A stretch of DNA of 64,000 bases, from assembly GCA_020746875.1 (NCBI GenBank), contig JAGTJL010000007.1, forward strand, positions 372,001 through 436,000. Reading direction: 5' to 3'. The notes under the pieces are model-generated. The model was not told the origin of the DNA. It saw only the letters and a program-made list of their open reading frames with translations, and made no database searches. Numbering within the stretch: position 1 is the first letter of the stretch; each line of letters begins with the position of its first letter. This document shows positions 23,460 through 35,207 of the stretch, piece after piece. The stretch comes from Rhexocercosporidium sp. MPI-PUGE-AT-0058 (lineage: Eukaryota > Ascomycota > Leotiomycetes > Helotiales). The position numbers and the translations under genes were made by a program.

Positions 23460-24918
23460 CTAATTGTCGTAAAACTTCCTTTCAAACTGAAAGCCGGCTC
23501 CATCTAACCTATCAATGAACCTCTGGCCCAGACAAGCAGGGGTGTAAATTCCGCCAGAAAGGTCATGTTCATCGCGCAGAATTGAGATGGCTGCTTGTGC
23601 CAGAGAGAGACCAGTGACTACGAAGTATCAGCGAGGGAACGAATAGAACAAGGAATTGGCATTTGGAGGTTTCTCAATCCCTCCGTGTATGAAATGTCTT
23701 GGATCGACATAAGAAGAAACGGAATCACTTACAAGCATACAACGAGCCCTCGTACTTTGCTCTGCAGAAAGCCCTAGGCGGATTGGGAGTCTGCACATCC
23801 GGAATTCCGATACCGCGGTATTCAACTCGATCATTCTTGTATTGTTCTCTGGTTGGTCCTTCGCCCGGTTTGTAGACATATTTTCTGGCAATCGTTCGAA
23901 ACAGCGGGATTGCGAGCAAGACAGATCCAAACATAAGACCGAAATGAATTGCGATGGCACCGAGGTAGTTTCTAGCTTTCATGTACTCCGCGAAATGGAA
24001 ATTTGGGCCGTATGATTTGTCTCCTCCGAGAAGAGCCCAGCTTCGGTAGACGATTGGTCGGTCTGCGGTACCTCCTAGGGAGCTAGTGAGGATCCCGAGA
24101 TCTGAGACGGAGCGGAAACCAAAGATCTTTGTAATGATGGATTTGTGAGGTTGGGCTTTTGGGATTGGTATCGGGGTGATGCCGCCTGGTGCATGTGCTG
24201 CTCCTATGTCTTTCAAGCTCCATGTGTCCATCATAGAGAGGACTGTGTTCAGTGTTCCACCAGATGGTGCCGAGCTACTCAATGTCAGCAAGATCGAGAC
24301 ATCTATTCCAAAGGTCTTACTTGAGATCATGAACAGAAACCACAACTTCTCCTGTGGGAGCAGACAGCTTCTTCCGGATCATGTCTACCAGCGTCCAGGT
24401 GACAAGATCTGCTGGAGCGGATTCGATTCCGATCTGAGGGATCATGATACAGCCATTTGCTTGTGCTGTCTTCTCGTATTTCCTGATCATATCTCTTACG
24501 AAGGGAATCTCTCCAGTGACATCGAGGTAGTGAGTACCATTCTCAGCACAAGCTTTGAAGGCATGCTCTCCATACATGCCATAAGGCCCCACAGTTGCAA
24601 TGAGAACCTTTGTCTTCTTTGCCAATTCACTCAAGTCTGCATCTTCGAGTTTGCAAACTTCAATGGCTAAAAGTTGTTAATTGAGATTTAGGTCAAAGAG
24701 CTTGCGGATGTTCCCAGCCTTTAGTGCTTACCTGGTTGACTCCTATCGGGATTCAAGGCCTTGCACTCTGCTGCCACATCTTCCAACTTTGACGCAGATC
24801 TTCCTGCGAGAGCCCACTTCAAATCAGTAGGCAGATGTGTTGTGATATGCTCTGCTGTAAGCTTGCCAGTGTAACCTGTCGCGCCAAACACCACCAAATC
24901 ATATTGGCGAGATGACAT
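23460..24918 (-). CDS. Saccharopine-dehydrogenase-like oxidoreductase (SCCPDH family)
   Basis: NAD(P)-binding Rossmann protein related to human SCCPDH and mycobacterial trans-acting enoyl reductase; in eukaryotes it associates with membranes and lipid droplets, substrate not established. Four exons, 24918-24732, 24666-24321, 24274-23733 and 23617-23460, join in phase to 410 residues. The N-terminus has VVFGATGYTGKLTAEHI, the dinucleotide loop. Next come VGPYGMYGEHAFKACAENGTHYLDVTGE, the family signature (about 90-118), and IPQIGIESAPADL. A hydrophobic segment, LGAIAIHFGLMFGSVLLAIP, lies near residue 300. The last exon (FTGLSLAQAAISIL to FYDN) is short and was found by splice phase. It is not a lysine-pathway saccharopine dehydrogenase, which lacks this membrane segment. 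Confidence 0.9.
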
Positions 24919-25319
24919 GTTGGCGAATGGCGACTTGGATAGGACGCAGCTGAAGTTTCAGTTAATCGCTCTGGAAAATCGTTTGCGAATGTTGATTTTG
25001 ATGAGTAGAATTGGACTTATTGAGGCTCAGGCGAGTTAATGTTCCTTCCTTAAAATATCAGTTATGAAATAACATATGACATCCAGATGCTCAACAGTTT
25101 CAATGCACGACCAGCAAGGGAAAAGCCTCGGCATACTCGACTCTCTAAATTGAGCTTAGCTTCAAAGCACATGACATTTTCGCACCTCGCAGCCTCAGGT
25201 TACAGGCCAGGCCACCATGAATTTAGGGCTCGCTTACGACCCACGAAGGAAAGACCTTCTAAATCATCTTCAACGACAATCCAACTCCAAACCCGTTCAT
25301 CACAGCAACCTCAGCCAAG
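24919..25319. other. Divergent promoter region oxidoreductase / eL43
   Basis: 0.4 kb between divergent genes. It should carry both promoters and 5' UTRs. No separate feature was recognised. Confidence 0.5.
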
Positions 25320-25892
25320 ATGACGAAGAGAACCAAGAAGGTCGGTGTTACCGGAAAGTACGGTACAAGGTATGTAACAAATCTACTCGGGCGCGCTGGA
25401 TTCCCTTTGCGCGCAGCCTGGAGCACACATTTCGAAATTCGAACCTCCCCACGTCGACAAATATCAATTCCACCTCTGCGCGCATTGGATTGACGGGGGG
25501 ATGGAATGAGAATGGAGGCAGAGCGCTGACAATTCTTCTCTCGCCATTCAGATACGGTGCCTCCCTCCGAAAGCAAGTCAAGAAGATGGAAATCACTCAA
25601 CATGCCAAATACGTCTGCACATTCTGCGGAAAGACCACCGTCAAGAGACATTCCGTCGGAATCTGGAACTGCAAGTCGTGCAACAAGACTGTCGCTGGAG
25701 GAGCATACACTGTGTCGTACGTCTATAATTTACCCCCGAACGAGTTCTGTGTCGGGTGGAGGGGGACTTCTCATCCGGGCATAGGAGAGGATGGATCAAC
25801 GAGGAGGGATACTGACAAAATTACACAGAACACCCGCCGCCGCTGCCATGCGATCGACGCTTCGACGATTGAGAGAAATTGCGGAGGTTTAG
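25320..25892 (+). CDS. RPL43: Cytosolic large-subunit ribosomal protein eL43 (L37a)
   Basis: Structural protein of the 60S ribosome with a C4 zinc ribbon. Exons 25320-25369, 25552-25716 and 25829-25892 join in phase to 92 residues, exactly the family length. The protein starts [20 protein letters not shown]. The zinc ligands are CTFC (about residues 39-42) and CKSC (57-60), and the end is [10 protein letters not shown]. The first intron (182 bp) is long for this window, a common pattern for ribosomal-protein genes. No anomalies. Confidence 0.97.
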
Positions 25893-27351
25893 ATGGTTGG
25901 GATGGGTTCTTTCGGTTGGCATTTGCTGGTGTCTGGGATCGCACTCTACGACGGGTACGAACATCGATGTTGCTACCTCGAGGAGCACAAAATAAAGCAA
26001 TTTTAAAAAGCACGCCTTCTTCCGTCCTTTATTTGCCTGGCGATGAATGGAGTCGGGCATACATTTTGTGACTTTTGCGAGTGGTTGTGATTGGGCATTG
26101 GGTGTCGATGCTATCTAATGGGTTGTGTAGGCAACAAGCATGGCTGTTACCCATGGAATTCTGCCTGGTCCTCGTCCCTTTCTTTTCCTGATCCATCTTC
26201 TCTGGTTCGCTACTCGAGGCTCGGCTCCATAACGCGACTCTTTCTATCACTACAGTATCAAGTGACAACTGTTCAGCCTCTCGGACCTGACAAGGACATG
26301 GACCGAAGTGAGGCTGTCGATGAGAGCCTCGAACCATTCGAGATCGTTCTCGCAAGTCTCCTGCCTGCCTTCCAGAGGCACACCGATCGAGAAAGTAGGG
26401 CGGTTCGTTGCCTCTTGTTGCCTTGTCATGGGTTCTAGGTTATTTAAGAGGCTGATCCCGCCGTTGAGTCTTCATTCTCTTACCATGCTACTCGTGACTC
26501 ACTCTTCTCCTAGTGATTATCTACTTTCATCATCACTCTCAAGGTCCCTAGTAACCGCACGGGACGGAGACAACAAGGTGGGTCACCTGACGGGTCTGTG
26601 GGAAGCTGATATAAGATTTCCATGTTTCTCTTTCACTTCAAAAGTCTCACCACTTATGCTCTAGATCCCGACGTTCAAACATCAGCACGGTGTTAAGTCA
26701 CTGGCCAATCCGGAAATATCTATCTGCACAGTACGGATGGAGCAGGCAGGATTGCCTTCCTTCTTGGGTCATATGCAGCTGCATTTTTGACTTCTCGGCT
26801 TGTCGGTCCTGATTTGGCTCGGGATATCGACATTTCCGATTTCTCCATCATCAACCTCCGCCTATCTGCCTGGGCAGAGGCACAGGCACAGGCACAGGAC
26901 ATTAGTCACGTACCAGTCAGTGTTAGTCGTCCAGTGCCACGTTAAACAGCCCCCACAACAGGCTCAATACGAGTCACTCCTCCATTACAGCAGCAACAGC
27001 CCCTCGAGCAGACCACCTGGGGGGGCACACTCGGTAGTGTTTGGGAGGTGGTTGGGTTGGGTCGGCTTCACCGCCTTCCAACTGGCTGGAGCGCCGTACT
27101 CAGAAAGCGGGGTGGACAGCATTTCTCTGATTGGTCCGCCTCCTGTGCGCTAAGCTAGTAAGCGACCAAGGTCACTCCCGCAGCTCGCAGGCCCGTTCCT
27201 CCATCTTCATTCATCCTTCAAATCGCCATCAATAATTCAACAACCTCGCGAATCTACGCAAATCCGCAGAAACTCCCTCCAAACCTTCAAACCTTTTTCA
27301 TGACTTTCTCCCTACCCATCGTCGCACACTCTTGCAAATCCACCCGTCAGC
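25893..27351. other. Intergenic, about 1.5 kb
   Basis: eL43 3' flank on the left, promoter of the RING/PHD gene on the right. Several short frames occur on both strands, none with a recognisable motif. A small GCACAG/GGCACA repeat lies near 26875-26900. Confidence 0.45.
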
Positions 27352-29521
27352 ATGGCTGACTCCTGCATCGTCTGTCTCGAGGACTTGGATGCCGTTCCTG
27401 ACCCAGGGCTTCCTGATGATCTTCAAGATGCGGGTGAAGTGGCGGTACAGGCCATTAATCTCCCACCACCACATCCCAGCACAACCACCAACAATCTGGC
27501 TATCGCTCTCATTAAACCCTGCGGTCACATTCTACACGACGAATGTCTACGGGAATGGTCTCAACAGGCAAATAGTTGTCCCATTTGCCGCCAAGCTTTC
27601 AATCTAGTCGAGGTCTTAGATAAGGTTAGAGGTATGTTGCCCCTTTGGATCCAAACGTCATTCCTACGCAATCGCACACTCTGCGGATTGTTTTCCCTTG
27701 TGCAAGAAGAAGCCCCAAGTCAGATTTGTTCTTCTTCACTCAAGAGCTTACCTGTCAGGGCTGAGCCACCCTCTGCAAGCTGGTAGTCAGCGAGAATGAG
27801 GGGCAGTGTCACATTCAGCTATAATTATTTCAAGTGCTAACTATTTTTCGCCAGGTACGGTTCTATCGGAGTACGAGGTCGAGGACAAGAAACAAGTTGC
27901 CGAGTTCGACCCCAGTGCTTGGATCGAAGAGGAAGAGGAGGAGGAACCAGCTCGCCCCTGCCCAATCTGTGGAGAGGCAGATCAAGAAGAGGTACGAATT
28001 ATCCCCTGCAAACTATGATGTGGATGCCCCCAGGAAGTTTGGATACGTTCGCTGTCGATTCCTCGAATGCCAGCCATTTTGCGCAATCTATTCTTCCATG
28101 ATCCAAAAACAATTACTGACTTGCTATTACAGGTCCTCCTACTCTGCGACGCTTGCGATGCCCCATACCACACCCACTGTACTGGTCTCGATCGAGTTCC
28201 GAATGGACACTGGTTCTGCATGGAATGCGAACATGAGGGTGCCTATGAGAGAGCTGCGTCCCCATCGGGAACACCCCTCACTGGAAGACTTGGCCCCAGA
28301 ACACTCGCTACAGTTCGACGTACTCGCCACCGAACAAGGACAGACCATTGGCAAGGTGCTTGGAGTATGCTGAGTAGCAGAATCCACGATGTTACAGGAT
28401 TGGATCTCGATTTCTCCGATGATGATCAAAACTTGGCCAGCTACAGAGAGACCCAACGTCGCACCGCAAATGAACGGAGACGTTTCAGCCAATGGCAGCG
28501 TCGGATAAACATCGCAACTCGACAAGGTGCCAGGGATGCATTTCGTGCCGCTGTTCCCTCAAGCATCCGGCCAGAGACTCCTGTCGAGTCGATCGAGGAA
28601 ACCAAAGCTTGGGGAGCATTTGAAAAGGCCAAGGAGATTGATACTGTCAGTCCCAATCGGCGAAAAAGAAAATCTAGGTCTGCGACCGCTTCACCATCCG
28701 AAGGTCCATCAGTACCAGCAGAGCCAGAGCGCAAACTCAAACGGCCACGAACTCGAAGAGTCTTGGACAGGCCAGAATCCGCAGCTTCTTCAGCTGCCAG
28801 TTCCAGTCGTCAGCCCATCCTCATTCGCTCGGGATCGCCAACTGCCAGAATTCTGAATGATGCCAATGGACAACCTTCGTTTCTTTCTTCTCTTCTGAAA
28901 GAGGTAGAAATGAATCCTGCTTCCGATGATGAGCGATCCACCTTTTCCTCGACAACCATTTCGGCCCCCAACAGAGTCACCAGCCCAGTCGATTACTCTT
29001 CGCCCGCTGCTTCCCCATCTTCATCCTCTCCATACCACACACCACGAGCCATGTCTACCACTCCTCCACCACATATCACCAATCGATCAAGGTCACCCCT
29101 TCGTCTCACGTCTCGGATCGAACCAATATTCCCTCCCGCCAATTACTCTCCCAACCGCTCACCTCCAGAACAGAAACAGGAACATGACCATCAATGCTCT
29201 TCACCAACAACCGAAATACGCCAACCACGCCCGAGGCAAAGAACTGTAAAATTACCTCGTTCTGAAGATACATCACCTGTCCGAGCAGCCATGTCCATCG
29301 AAGCCAAAGAAGGCATCAATAAGATTGTCAAGTCTGCACTTGCACCACATTGGAAGGCAGCAGAGTTGACCAAAGAACAATACGCTGATATCAACCGCGA
29401 CATATCACGAAAGCTGTACGAGATTGTCGCTGAACAACGAATCAATGACGAGAACGGAAATGAGCTAGGAAAGATCGCTAGTACAGAAGTAGCAATTGCT
29501 GTGAAGTCATTGACGGCTTGA
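27352..29521 (+). CDS. RING-H2 + PHD finger protein with C-terminal SRI-like domain (PHRF1/Asr1 type)
   Basis: Probable nuclear E3 ubiquitin ligase that may dock on RNA polymerase II. Exons 27352-27631, 27855-27991 and 28133-29521 join in phase to 601 residues. The N-terminal RING starts CIVC at residues 5-8, continues PCGHILHDEC and closes with CPIC near 80. After an acidic linker the PHD finger runs CPIC...LLLCDACDAPYHTHC...HWFCMEC (about 124-172); the second and third exons meet inside it. A long Ser/Pro/Arg-rich disordered middle follows. The last 75 residues (KEGINKIVKSALAPHWKA, LTKEQYADINRDISRKLYEI) resemble the SRI domain that binds the phosphorylated polymerase II tail in Set2 and PHRF1. 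The domain order matches metazoan PHRF1 and yeast Asr1. The SRI call is my inference. Confidence 0.85.
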
Positions 29522-30958
29522 ACGACGACACGTACGACTTGGCGAATTGGGATTGCTATTTGGGGATTTCAAGGCGCAAACAAGAGATACCCGGTACAGG
29601 CATTGGGAGGATGTGTTTGACTGGCGTAAAGAGGGGTTGGGATATCTGTCATACGACTGGATATGGCTTGTCATCTCCAGGCGTTATGCGGTGTGATTAG
29701 GTGCATTCTCTGCGAGATATCTGCATAGATTGCTCGGTATTGTTCATAGATGAATGGGTTTTAGTTCTTACTTACTCTTGTTTACTTACAATGTGATCTT
29801 CCTAGGCTAACCCCTCAAATAATGATTGCATACAATATCCAAAGCATCGAACTCGCGCCACCTCACGCAGCAGATTCGCAACGAAAGGTTCGCGCAGTAC
29901 AGCATGATCTAGCGCTTTATCATCACTGTGAGCTGACGCGTAACTTGTATACACCGGAAGAATGCCCTTGGGTGCTTGAACGCAGTATCTTATACCTACC
30001 ATTGAAGCTGAGTAGCGGCGTTGTACGTGCAGTGCCTCGAAGGTTCTCATTTAACACTGCAGATTTGAAATTCAACGATGACGAAGACGATGATGATAAT
30101 AGGGCTGCAATAGACCGATGCCGTGTGAACAATGTTACTGCTTGATATTCCACTACGTCGAATCTCCTCTATGGCAAATCGCATCCCTCATACTTAAAGT
30201 TGAGGCCGTAAAGGGGGGGCATTCGTCAGTCCTCAACACTCCCATGCTATTTCTTAGATGCCTTCGACCACTATGCATTGAGCTTGAGTATGCTACCCAG
30301 TGTCTTGGATGCAATCAGAGGTATTTCTTTGGAGTGGAGTACTATGCTGATGGAAGGTTCAAGATCGAATCACAACCTCGTTGTGTGTCCTACCACATCT
30401 AGATCCATCATTATACCGTATCTCTCATTTTAGCCATTCCCACCCTCTCTCCTACGGCTCTACTTCCTTTCCAATCCCTAAATAAACCCAGCCAAAGCGA
30501 AGAGGAAGAGTAAAGCAATTACCCAAACAAGAAATGTCTCCAGAAGCTATCTAACTATTCCCGTAGGACGCAATCTTACAAGGATCGGTTTGGAGGGTTG
30601 AGTTAGCGAAAAAAGCCTGGATTTGTTTTTCCTCTAGGCACCCGTAAATGGCCAGAACGTTCTGAGATGAATCGGGTTCTGGTGATAAGAATGGATGCCG
30701 TGGTTATTTAGAAGGAAAGAAATCGCCTCTCGCATCGAGAAGATTTTCTTATGTGGAATGCTTGAGCCGCTAGTGTGGTTTGGGGATAGTGCAGATTGAA
30801 GGTTGTGTTATGTAAGCATCGCCTGGAAATTTTGGAGCTCGAGTTGAGAGACAGGGCTTGGAGACTGAGGAGTGTTGGAATTGGATTGGATTGAAGAAGA
30901 GTGCAGACGTGGGAAAGAAATATACATCTTTTCTTTTTTCTTTCAATACACATTCAGG
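29522..30958. other. Intergenic, about 1.4 kb
   Basis: Between two plus-strand genes. A 107-codon frame at 29822-30145 ends in an Asp/Glu run (GACGAAGACGATGATGAT) and has no motif. I do not support a gene. Confidence 0.45.
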
Positions 30959-32243
30959 ATGACGGCAAGCAGTAGAGGTAGCAGAGCTGCTGCTTCAATT
31001 CTCCGTAAGTGCATTCAAATCCCAGGGGCTTGCAGAGAGGAAATACAGAAACTGACAAGCATCACAGGATCATCACGACCTTCCCATCCCCTAATCTGCT
31101 CAGACTGCATATCGCACATTCGCGCGCGAGCATCTCTAACATGCACACCTCTCTCTCGAAGATCTTACGCCGTCGCGGCAACAGCGCTGAAGACAAACGA
31201 CTCTGCACCCAATTCCTCCCTCCCACACCTCTCAAAACTCCAACCCATATCCTCAACATCCGCAGAATACATCCCCAAAGCAGGGATCTTACTCTCGCGG
31301 GCACCGATCCTCACAGCTCCGCAATCGTCCTTCGAGAAAGCGTTTTACTTCTACCAGAAACGGTTGAATGAGCGGCTGGCTATGCCTTACGCGAGGTATT
31401 TCTACTTTAAGAAGGATACGCCTGCGGATACGGACCGCAAGATTAAGGAGAAGGAGAGGAATTGGACGGCGGCGAGGGAGCTGGGCGGTTATAGAGCGTA
31501 TGGTGATGAGGCTTGGAATGATGAGCTGTTGTCTGAGGAGACGAGCGCGGCTGGAGAGGCAGCGAAGGGGTTCGGGAAGATGGGTATGGCGGAGCCGAAG
31601 TATCTTCTTGAGACCTTGGTGAAGGATGCGAAGGTTAGGGCTGTAGAGGGAAAGGATGGTGCGGCTGTTGAGGTTAAGGAGGGAGAGGGCGAGGTGGAGA
31701 TGGGTGCTGGGGAGTCGAAGATTGAGAAGCCTCTTAGCAGGTTTACGGAGAGTGATAAGAAAAATGATGTTAGGAGATTGGACAGGCAGTTGACCAGGAC
31801 GTTGTACTTGCTTGTCAAACCTGCTCAAGGGTCATGGATTTTCCCTCAGGGAGATTTGGAGGGTAAGGAGAATCTGCATCAGGTATGTTCCGCCTACTCA
31901 TATTTCATTCGCTATTGCTAATAATAAATAGGCAGCAGAGCGCATCCTCGTCCAAACGGGTGGTGTCAACATGAACACCTGGATCATCGGCCACGTCCCA
32001 ATCGGACATCACACTGTCTCCCCACGGTTCAGCAAGACAACCCCGGAGAACCCAACACCGCAGCTCGAATCCCCCGGCTCAAAGACCTTCTTCATGAAAG
32101 GGCGTATCATGGCCGGACAAGCCGATCTAGCAGCCAATACATTCGGGCACACGGACTTCAAGTGGCTAACGAAAGAGGAGATTAGAAAGCATGTCTCCAC
32201 CAGATACTGGAGTTACGTGCAGAACATGCTTGCAGATAGATGA
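30959..32243 (+). CDS. MRPL17: Mitochondrial large-subunit ribosomal protein mL46
   Basis: Component of the mitochondrial 54S ribosomal subunit, with a Nudix-like fold that has lost catalysis. Exons 30959-31004, 31068-31882 and 31932-32243 give 390 residues. The N-terminus is Ser/Arg/Ala-rich, consistent with a mitochondrial presequence (MTASSRGSRAAASILRSS). The core has YYQKR-like YFYQKRLNERLAMPYARYFY, then VRRLDRQLTRTLYLLVK and SWIFPQGDLEGKENLHQAAERIL, the Nudix-box region with the active-site glutamates degenerate. The first intron is 63 bp and in frame; it was accepted for its GTAAGT donor, CTGAC branch and CACAG acceptor. The C-terminal half contains GHVPIGHHTV and KTFFMKGRIMAGQ. Confidence 0.9.
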
Positions 32244-32748
32244 TCTACTGGAAAGCTATCGCTATACTGGATTGTACAAACATTAAAGACGGAAATGCTT
32301 GCATGGAGAGTTGTACTGTAGCATAGGTAGCGCAGTGTGTATTATTGTAGAATGTAACAACTCCATTGGATGATCTCCAGGTGCGGGCCGATGTCGCGGA
32401 TGTTTGCGAGGTTCGCTCAAGTGAGGCACGGGAAGGGAGACAACCACTCAAGTGAGTGAGTAGGGGAGGAGATCTTCGACGGGCAAAAATCTCCCGTATT
32501 TCAAGTTGCTATTTTCCCAGTACTGCAACGTCTTGCCTCTGCTCTTTTTCATTTCTTCAAAGTGATACTTTATTGGGCTGTTGGAATCGCCAGCAACTAC
32601 CTTATACTCCCATTAACACCTCATTTCAAGCCCACTATTATCAAGCATTTCATTTATTGCCACTCCATTCACACATTACTTCGAAGTACCCAGGTCAAAT
32701 CTCAAAGCCTCATTCTTCCTCCCACTCCCCGACGTCAGCGTCAACGTC
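32244..32748. other. Intergenic, promoter of the D-amino-acid oxidase gene
   Basis: Half a kilobase with 3' flank of mL46 and upstream region of the next plus-strand gene. Nothing else was recognised. Confidence 0.45.
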
Positions 32749-34053
32749 ATGTCTTCTTCCCCCACCCAAAACACCTCGACAGCCCATCCCCATCCCCATC
32801 CCCATCCCCATCCCCAGCCTCCTTCACCTCCCAAAACCGACCAAATCCTCATACTCGGCGCCGGCGTCACAGGCCTAAGCACAGCTATCTCCCTCCTCAC
32901 GCACCCCTCAACATCCCACCTCACGATTACAATCATAGCAGCCCATCTCCCAGGCGATCTCTCACCCGCGTACACCTCACCCTGGGCAGGTGGCGATTGG
33001 CACTCCCACGCTTCATTGTCGGATGAAGATGCCGATATCAGAAGGTGGGACGGGAGGACGTATGAGGCGTGGACGGAGATTCTCACCTCTCACTCGCTGT
33101 CCCCAGGAACCAACTCAAGAGATCCGACTTCACAGTCAGCCCAAACCAGCATAAAGCAGAACACAGAAACACGACCAAGCATCGGCCTCAACTTCACAAC
33201 CCTCCGCTACTTCTGGGGCTCCTTCACAACAGCCACCCAACCCGACGGGTCAGGTATTTGGTTCTCTTCCCTGGTACATGATTTCCACGTCTTGGATTTA
33301 GAGGAGGAGAGGAGGGAGGGGAGACCCGTTCCGAAAGACGCGGTGTTCGGGACGCGGTTTAGGAGTATGACATTTGATCCGGTGGTGTATCTTGGGCATT
33401 TACTGGGGAGGGTGAGAAAACTTGGGGGGAGGATTGTGAAGGCGAGGGTTGGGGTTGAAGGGGGCTTGGAGGGGGTTGTGGAGGAAATGAAGAGGGTTGT
33501 TGCTGGGGGCGAGGAAGAGGGGAGGGAAGGAGAGTTATTGGCGGTGGTTAATTGTGCTGGTCTCTCGGCGAGGGAATTCCTTCCCAGTGATGAGGCGAGC
33601 AAATTATTTCCTATTCGTGGACAGACTGTCCTTGTGAAAGGCGAGGCGAGGGATGCGCATACATACGTTTCTATCCCTTCTATATCTGCAGACGAGGTGG
33701 TTTATGTTATCCCTCGTCCGGGTTCGGGGACTACTGTGTTGGGGGGTTGTAAACAAGCTGGGAGTTGGGAGGAGGGTGTGGATGCGGAGCTTGGTGAGAG
33801 GATTATGGAGAGGGTTATGGGGGATGAGTTGGCTGAGGAATTGAGGACCGGAGAAGGGGGTGGGTTTGAGGTTGTGAGGCATCAGGTTGGATTTAGACCT
33901 GGGAGGAGGGGAGGACCGAGGGTTGAGGTTGAGAAGGGCGGGAGGGTTGGAGGCGTTTGGGTGGTGCATAATTATGGGCATGGGGCAGGCGGGTATCAGG
34001 CGAGTGTTGGTTGTGCGGAGAGGGTTGTTGAGTTGGTTGGTGAGTTGTTGTGA
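32749..34053 (+). CDS. D-amino-acid oxidase (FAD-dependent)
   Basis: Oxidises D-amino acids to 2-oxo acids, ammonia and H2O2. The model is a single exon of 434 residues. After a low-complexity N-terminus with five His-Pro repeats (residues 14-23) comes the FAD-binding loop ILGAGVTGLSTAISLL. SPAYTSPWAGGDWHSHA matches the family flavin-contact region. LFPIRGQTVLVKGEA, YVIPRPGSGTTVLGG and the C-terminal signature WVVHNYGHGAGGYQASVGCA (about 400-420) complete the enzyme. D-Asp oxidase is a close alternative. Odd: the C-terminus is VELVGELL with no PTS1 tripeptide, though fungal DAAOs are usually peroxisomal. The segment after residue 105 is longer than usual and Ser/Thr-rich, possibly an unspliced in-frame intron. 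Confidence 0.88.
   Translation: MSSSPTQNTSTAHPHPHPHPHPQPPSPPKTDQILILGAGVTGLSTAISLLTHPSTSHLTITIIAAHLPGDLSPAYTSPWAGGDWHSHASLSDEDADIRRWDGRTYEAWTEILTSHSLSPGTNSRDPTSQSAQTSIKQNTETRPSIGLNFTTLRYFWGSFTTATQPDGSGIWFSSLVHDFHVLDLEEERREGRPVPKDAVFGTRFRSMTFDPVVYLGHLLGRVRKLGGRIVKARVGVEGGLEGVVEEMKRVVAGGEEEGREGELLAVVNCAGLSAREFLPSDEASKLFPIRGQTVLVKGEARDAHTYVSIPSISADEVVYVIPRPGSGTTVLGGCKQAGSWEEGVDAELGERIMERVMGDELAEELRTGEGGGFEVVRHQVGFRPGRRGGPRVEVEKGGRVGGVWVVHNYGHGAGGYQASVGCAERVVELVGELL
32780..32818 (+). repeat. CCCATC hexamer repeat encoding His-Pro
   Basis: About six CCCATC units in a row inside the oxidase coding region, giving a His-Pro run at the protein N-terminus. Hexamer slippage keeps the frame. Confidence 0.8.
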
Positions 34054-35154
34054 GGTGGGTTTGGGGTTGGGAGGGAGTAGTGAATGATGAAGTTGTACTT
34101 TTTGTGGTATATACTGTCTGTCACAGCGTTCGTTTCCTAGGCATGTCGTACATCCACAACAACGAGATCGCCCAGACCAGCGCCATGGTATGAGTTGTGG
34201 AGGAGCATCTCTGTAGAACCTCTGTTTGCCTATTCGATGAAATAGTCTGTACTTAGCTTTCGAATGTGTGTTCTGTATTGCTTCATCAACTCAAAATCAT
34301 CAGCCAATCAGCCGCTAATTACTGTCACCTCAAAACCCTGCTGTCGCTTCAAAGTCTACTGTCACTATATAACTGCATACCTCTTCCCGGATTCCATGCC
34401 TTTCAAAATCCCATTATGTTACTCTTCAAGGTAGGTTCTACCGTCTCGTGAAACAATGTAGGCTTCATCAGTTCTCTGACCAGTCGGCTACAAGCGTAAA
34501 GAATGTAATCTTTTAACATCTGATTTCTCGATTAGATTTTAATAAATCATGCTCAGCACTCAAACTTATACTCTCCAGATTCAAAAACTTTCAGTCGTTC
34601 CAAAACTCATCCTGTTAGTCATCCTCGTACCATTCACTCTGAAAGCAAGATTAGCTTAACCGAGGAGGTTTGTATTTATATACATGGACTACTTCGAATG
34701 CCTCTGCAGAATTGGCGGAAACCCGGCTGCCACCAGTACATTGGAGTTGGTCGTGGAGTGCTACTTTGACAAATATCAGCATCTATATTTAAAGCGCTGT
34801 AGGTCTGTTGAATATTGTCTAGTTTTCGGTCCATTGACACGAAGCTGCGTTTCCACATTGAAAATGAAATCGCCGGCGTCCAAATATTGCCATTCTGATA
34901 CATGTTGTCATTTCCGCTTCTTCTTTTCGTAGATGGACTCGCATTTTTTCATTCTGTTTTTTTAAGTAGAAAGATAACTAGCGTGAGAATACTTGGGGTC
35001 ACGAACTTACGAGCTCGAAGCATTCATCCACCGTCAACTCCGCTTTCCATCTTCGGTATCGAATATTCCAAAATCATTTTGATTCAACTTTCTACGTGTA
35101 CTTCCAGTGATCAAATCATTCTCCTGGCGCTTCCTCCCTCTTAATCCACCAGGG

Positions 35155-35207
<53 letters not shown>

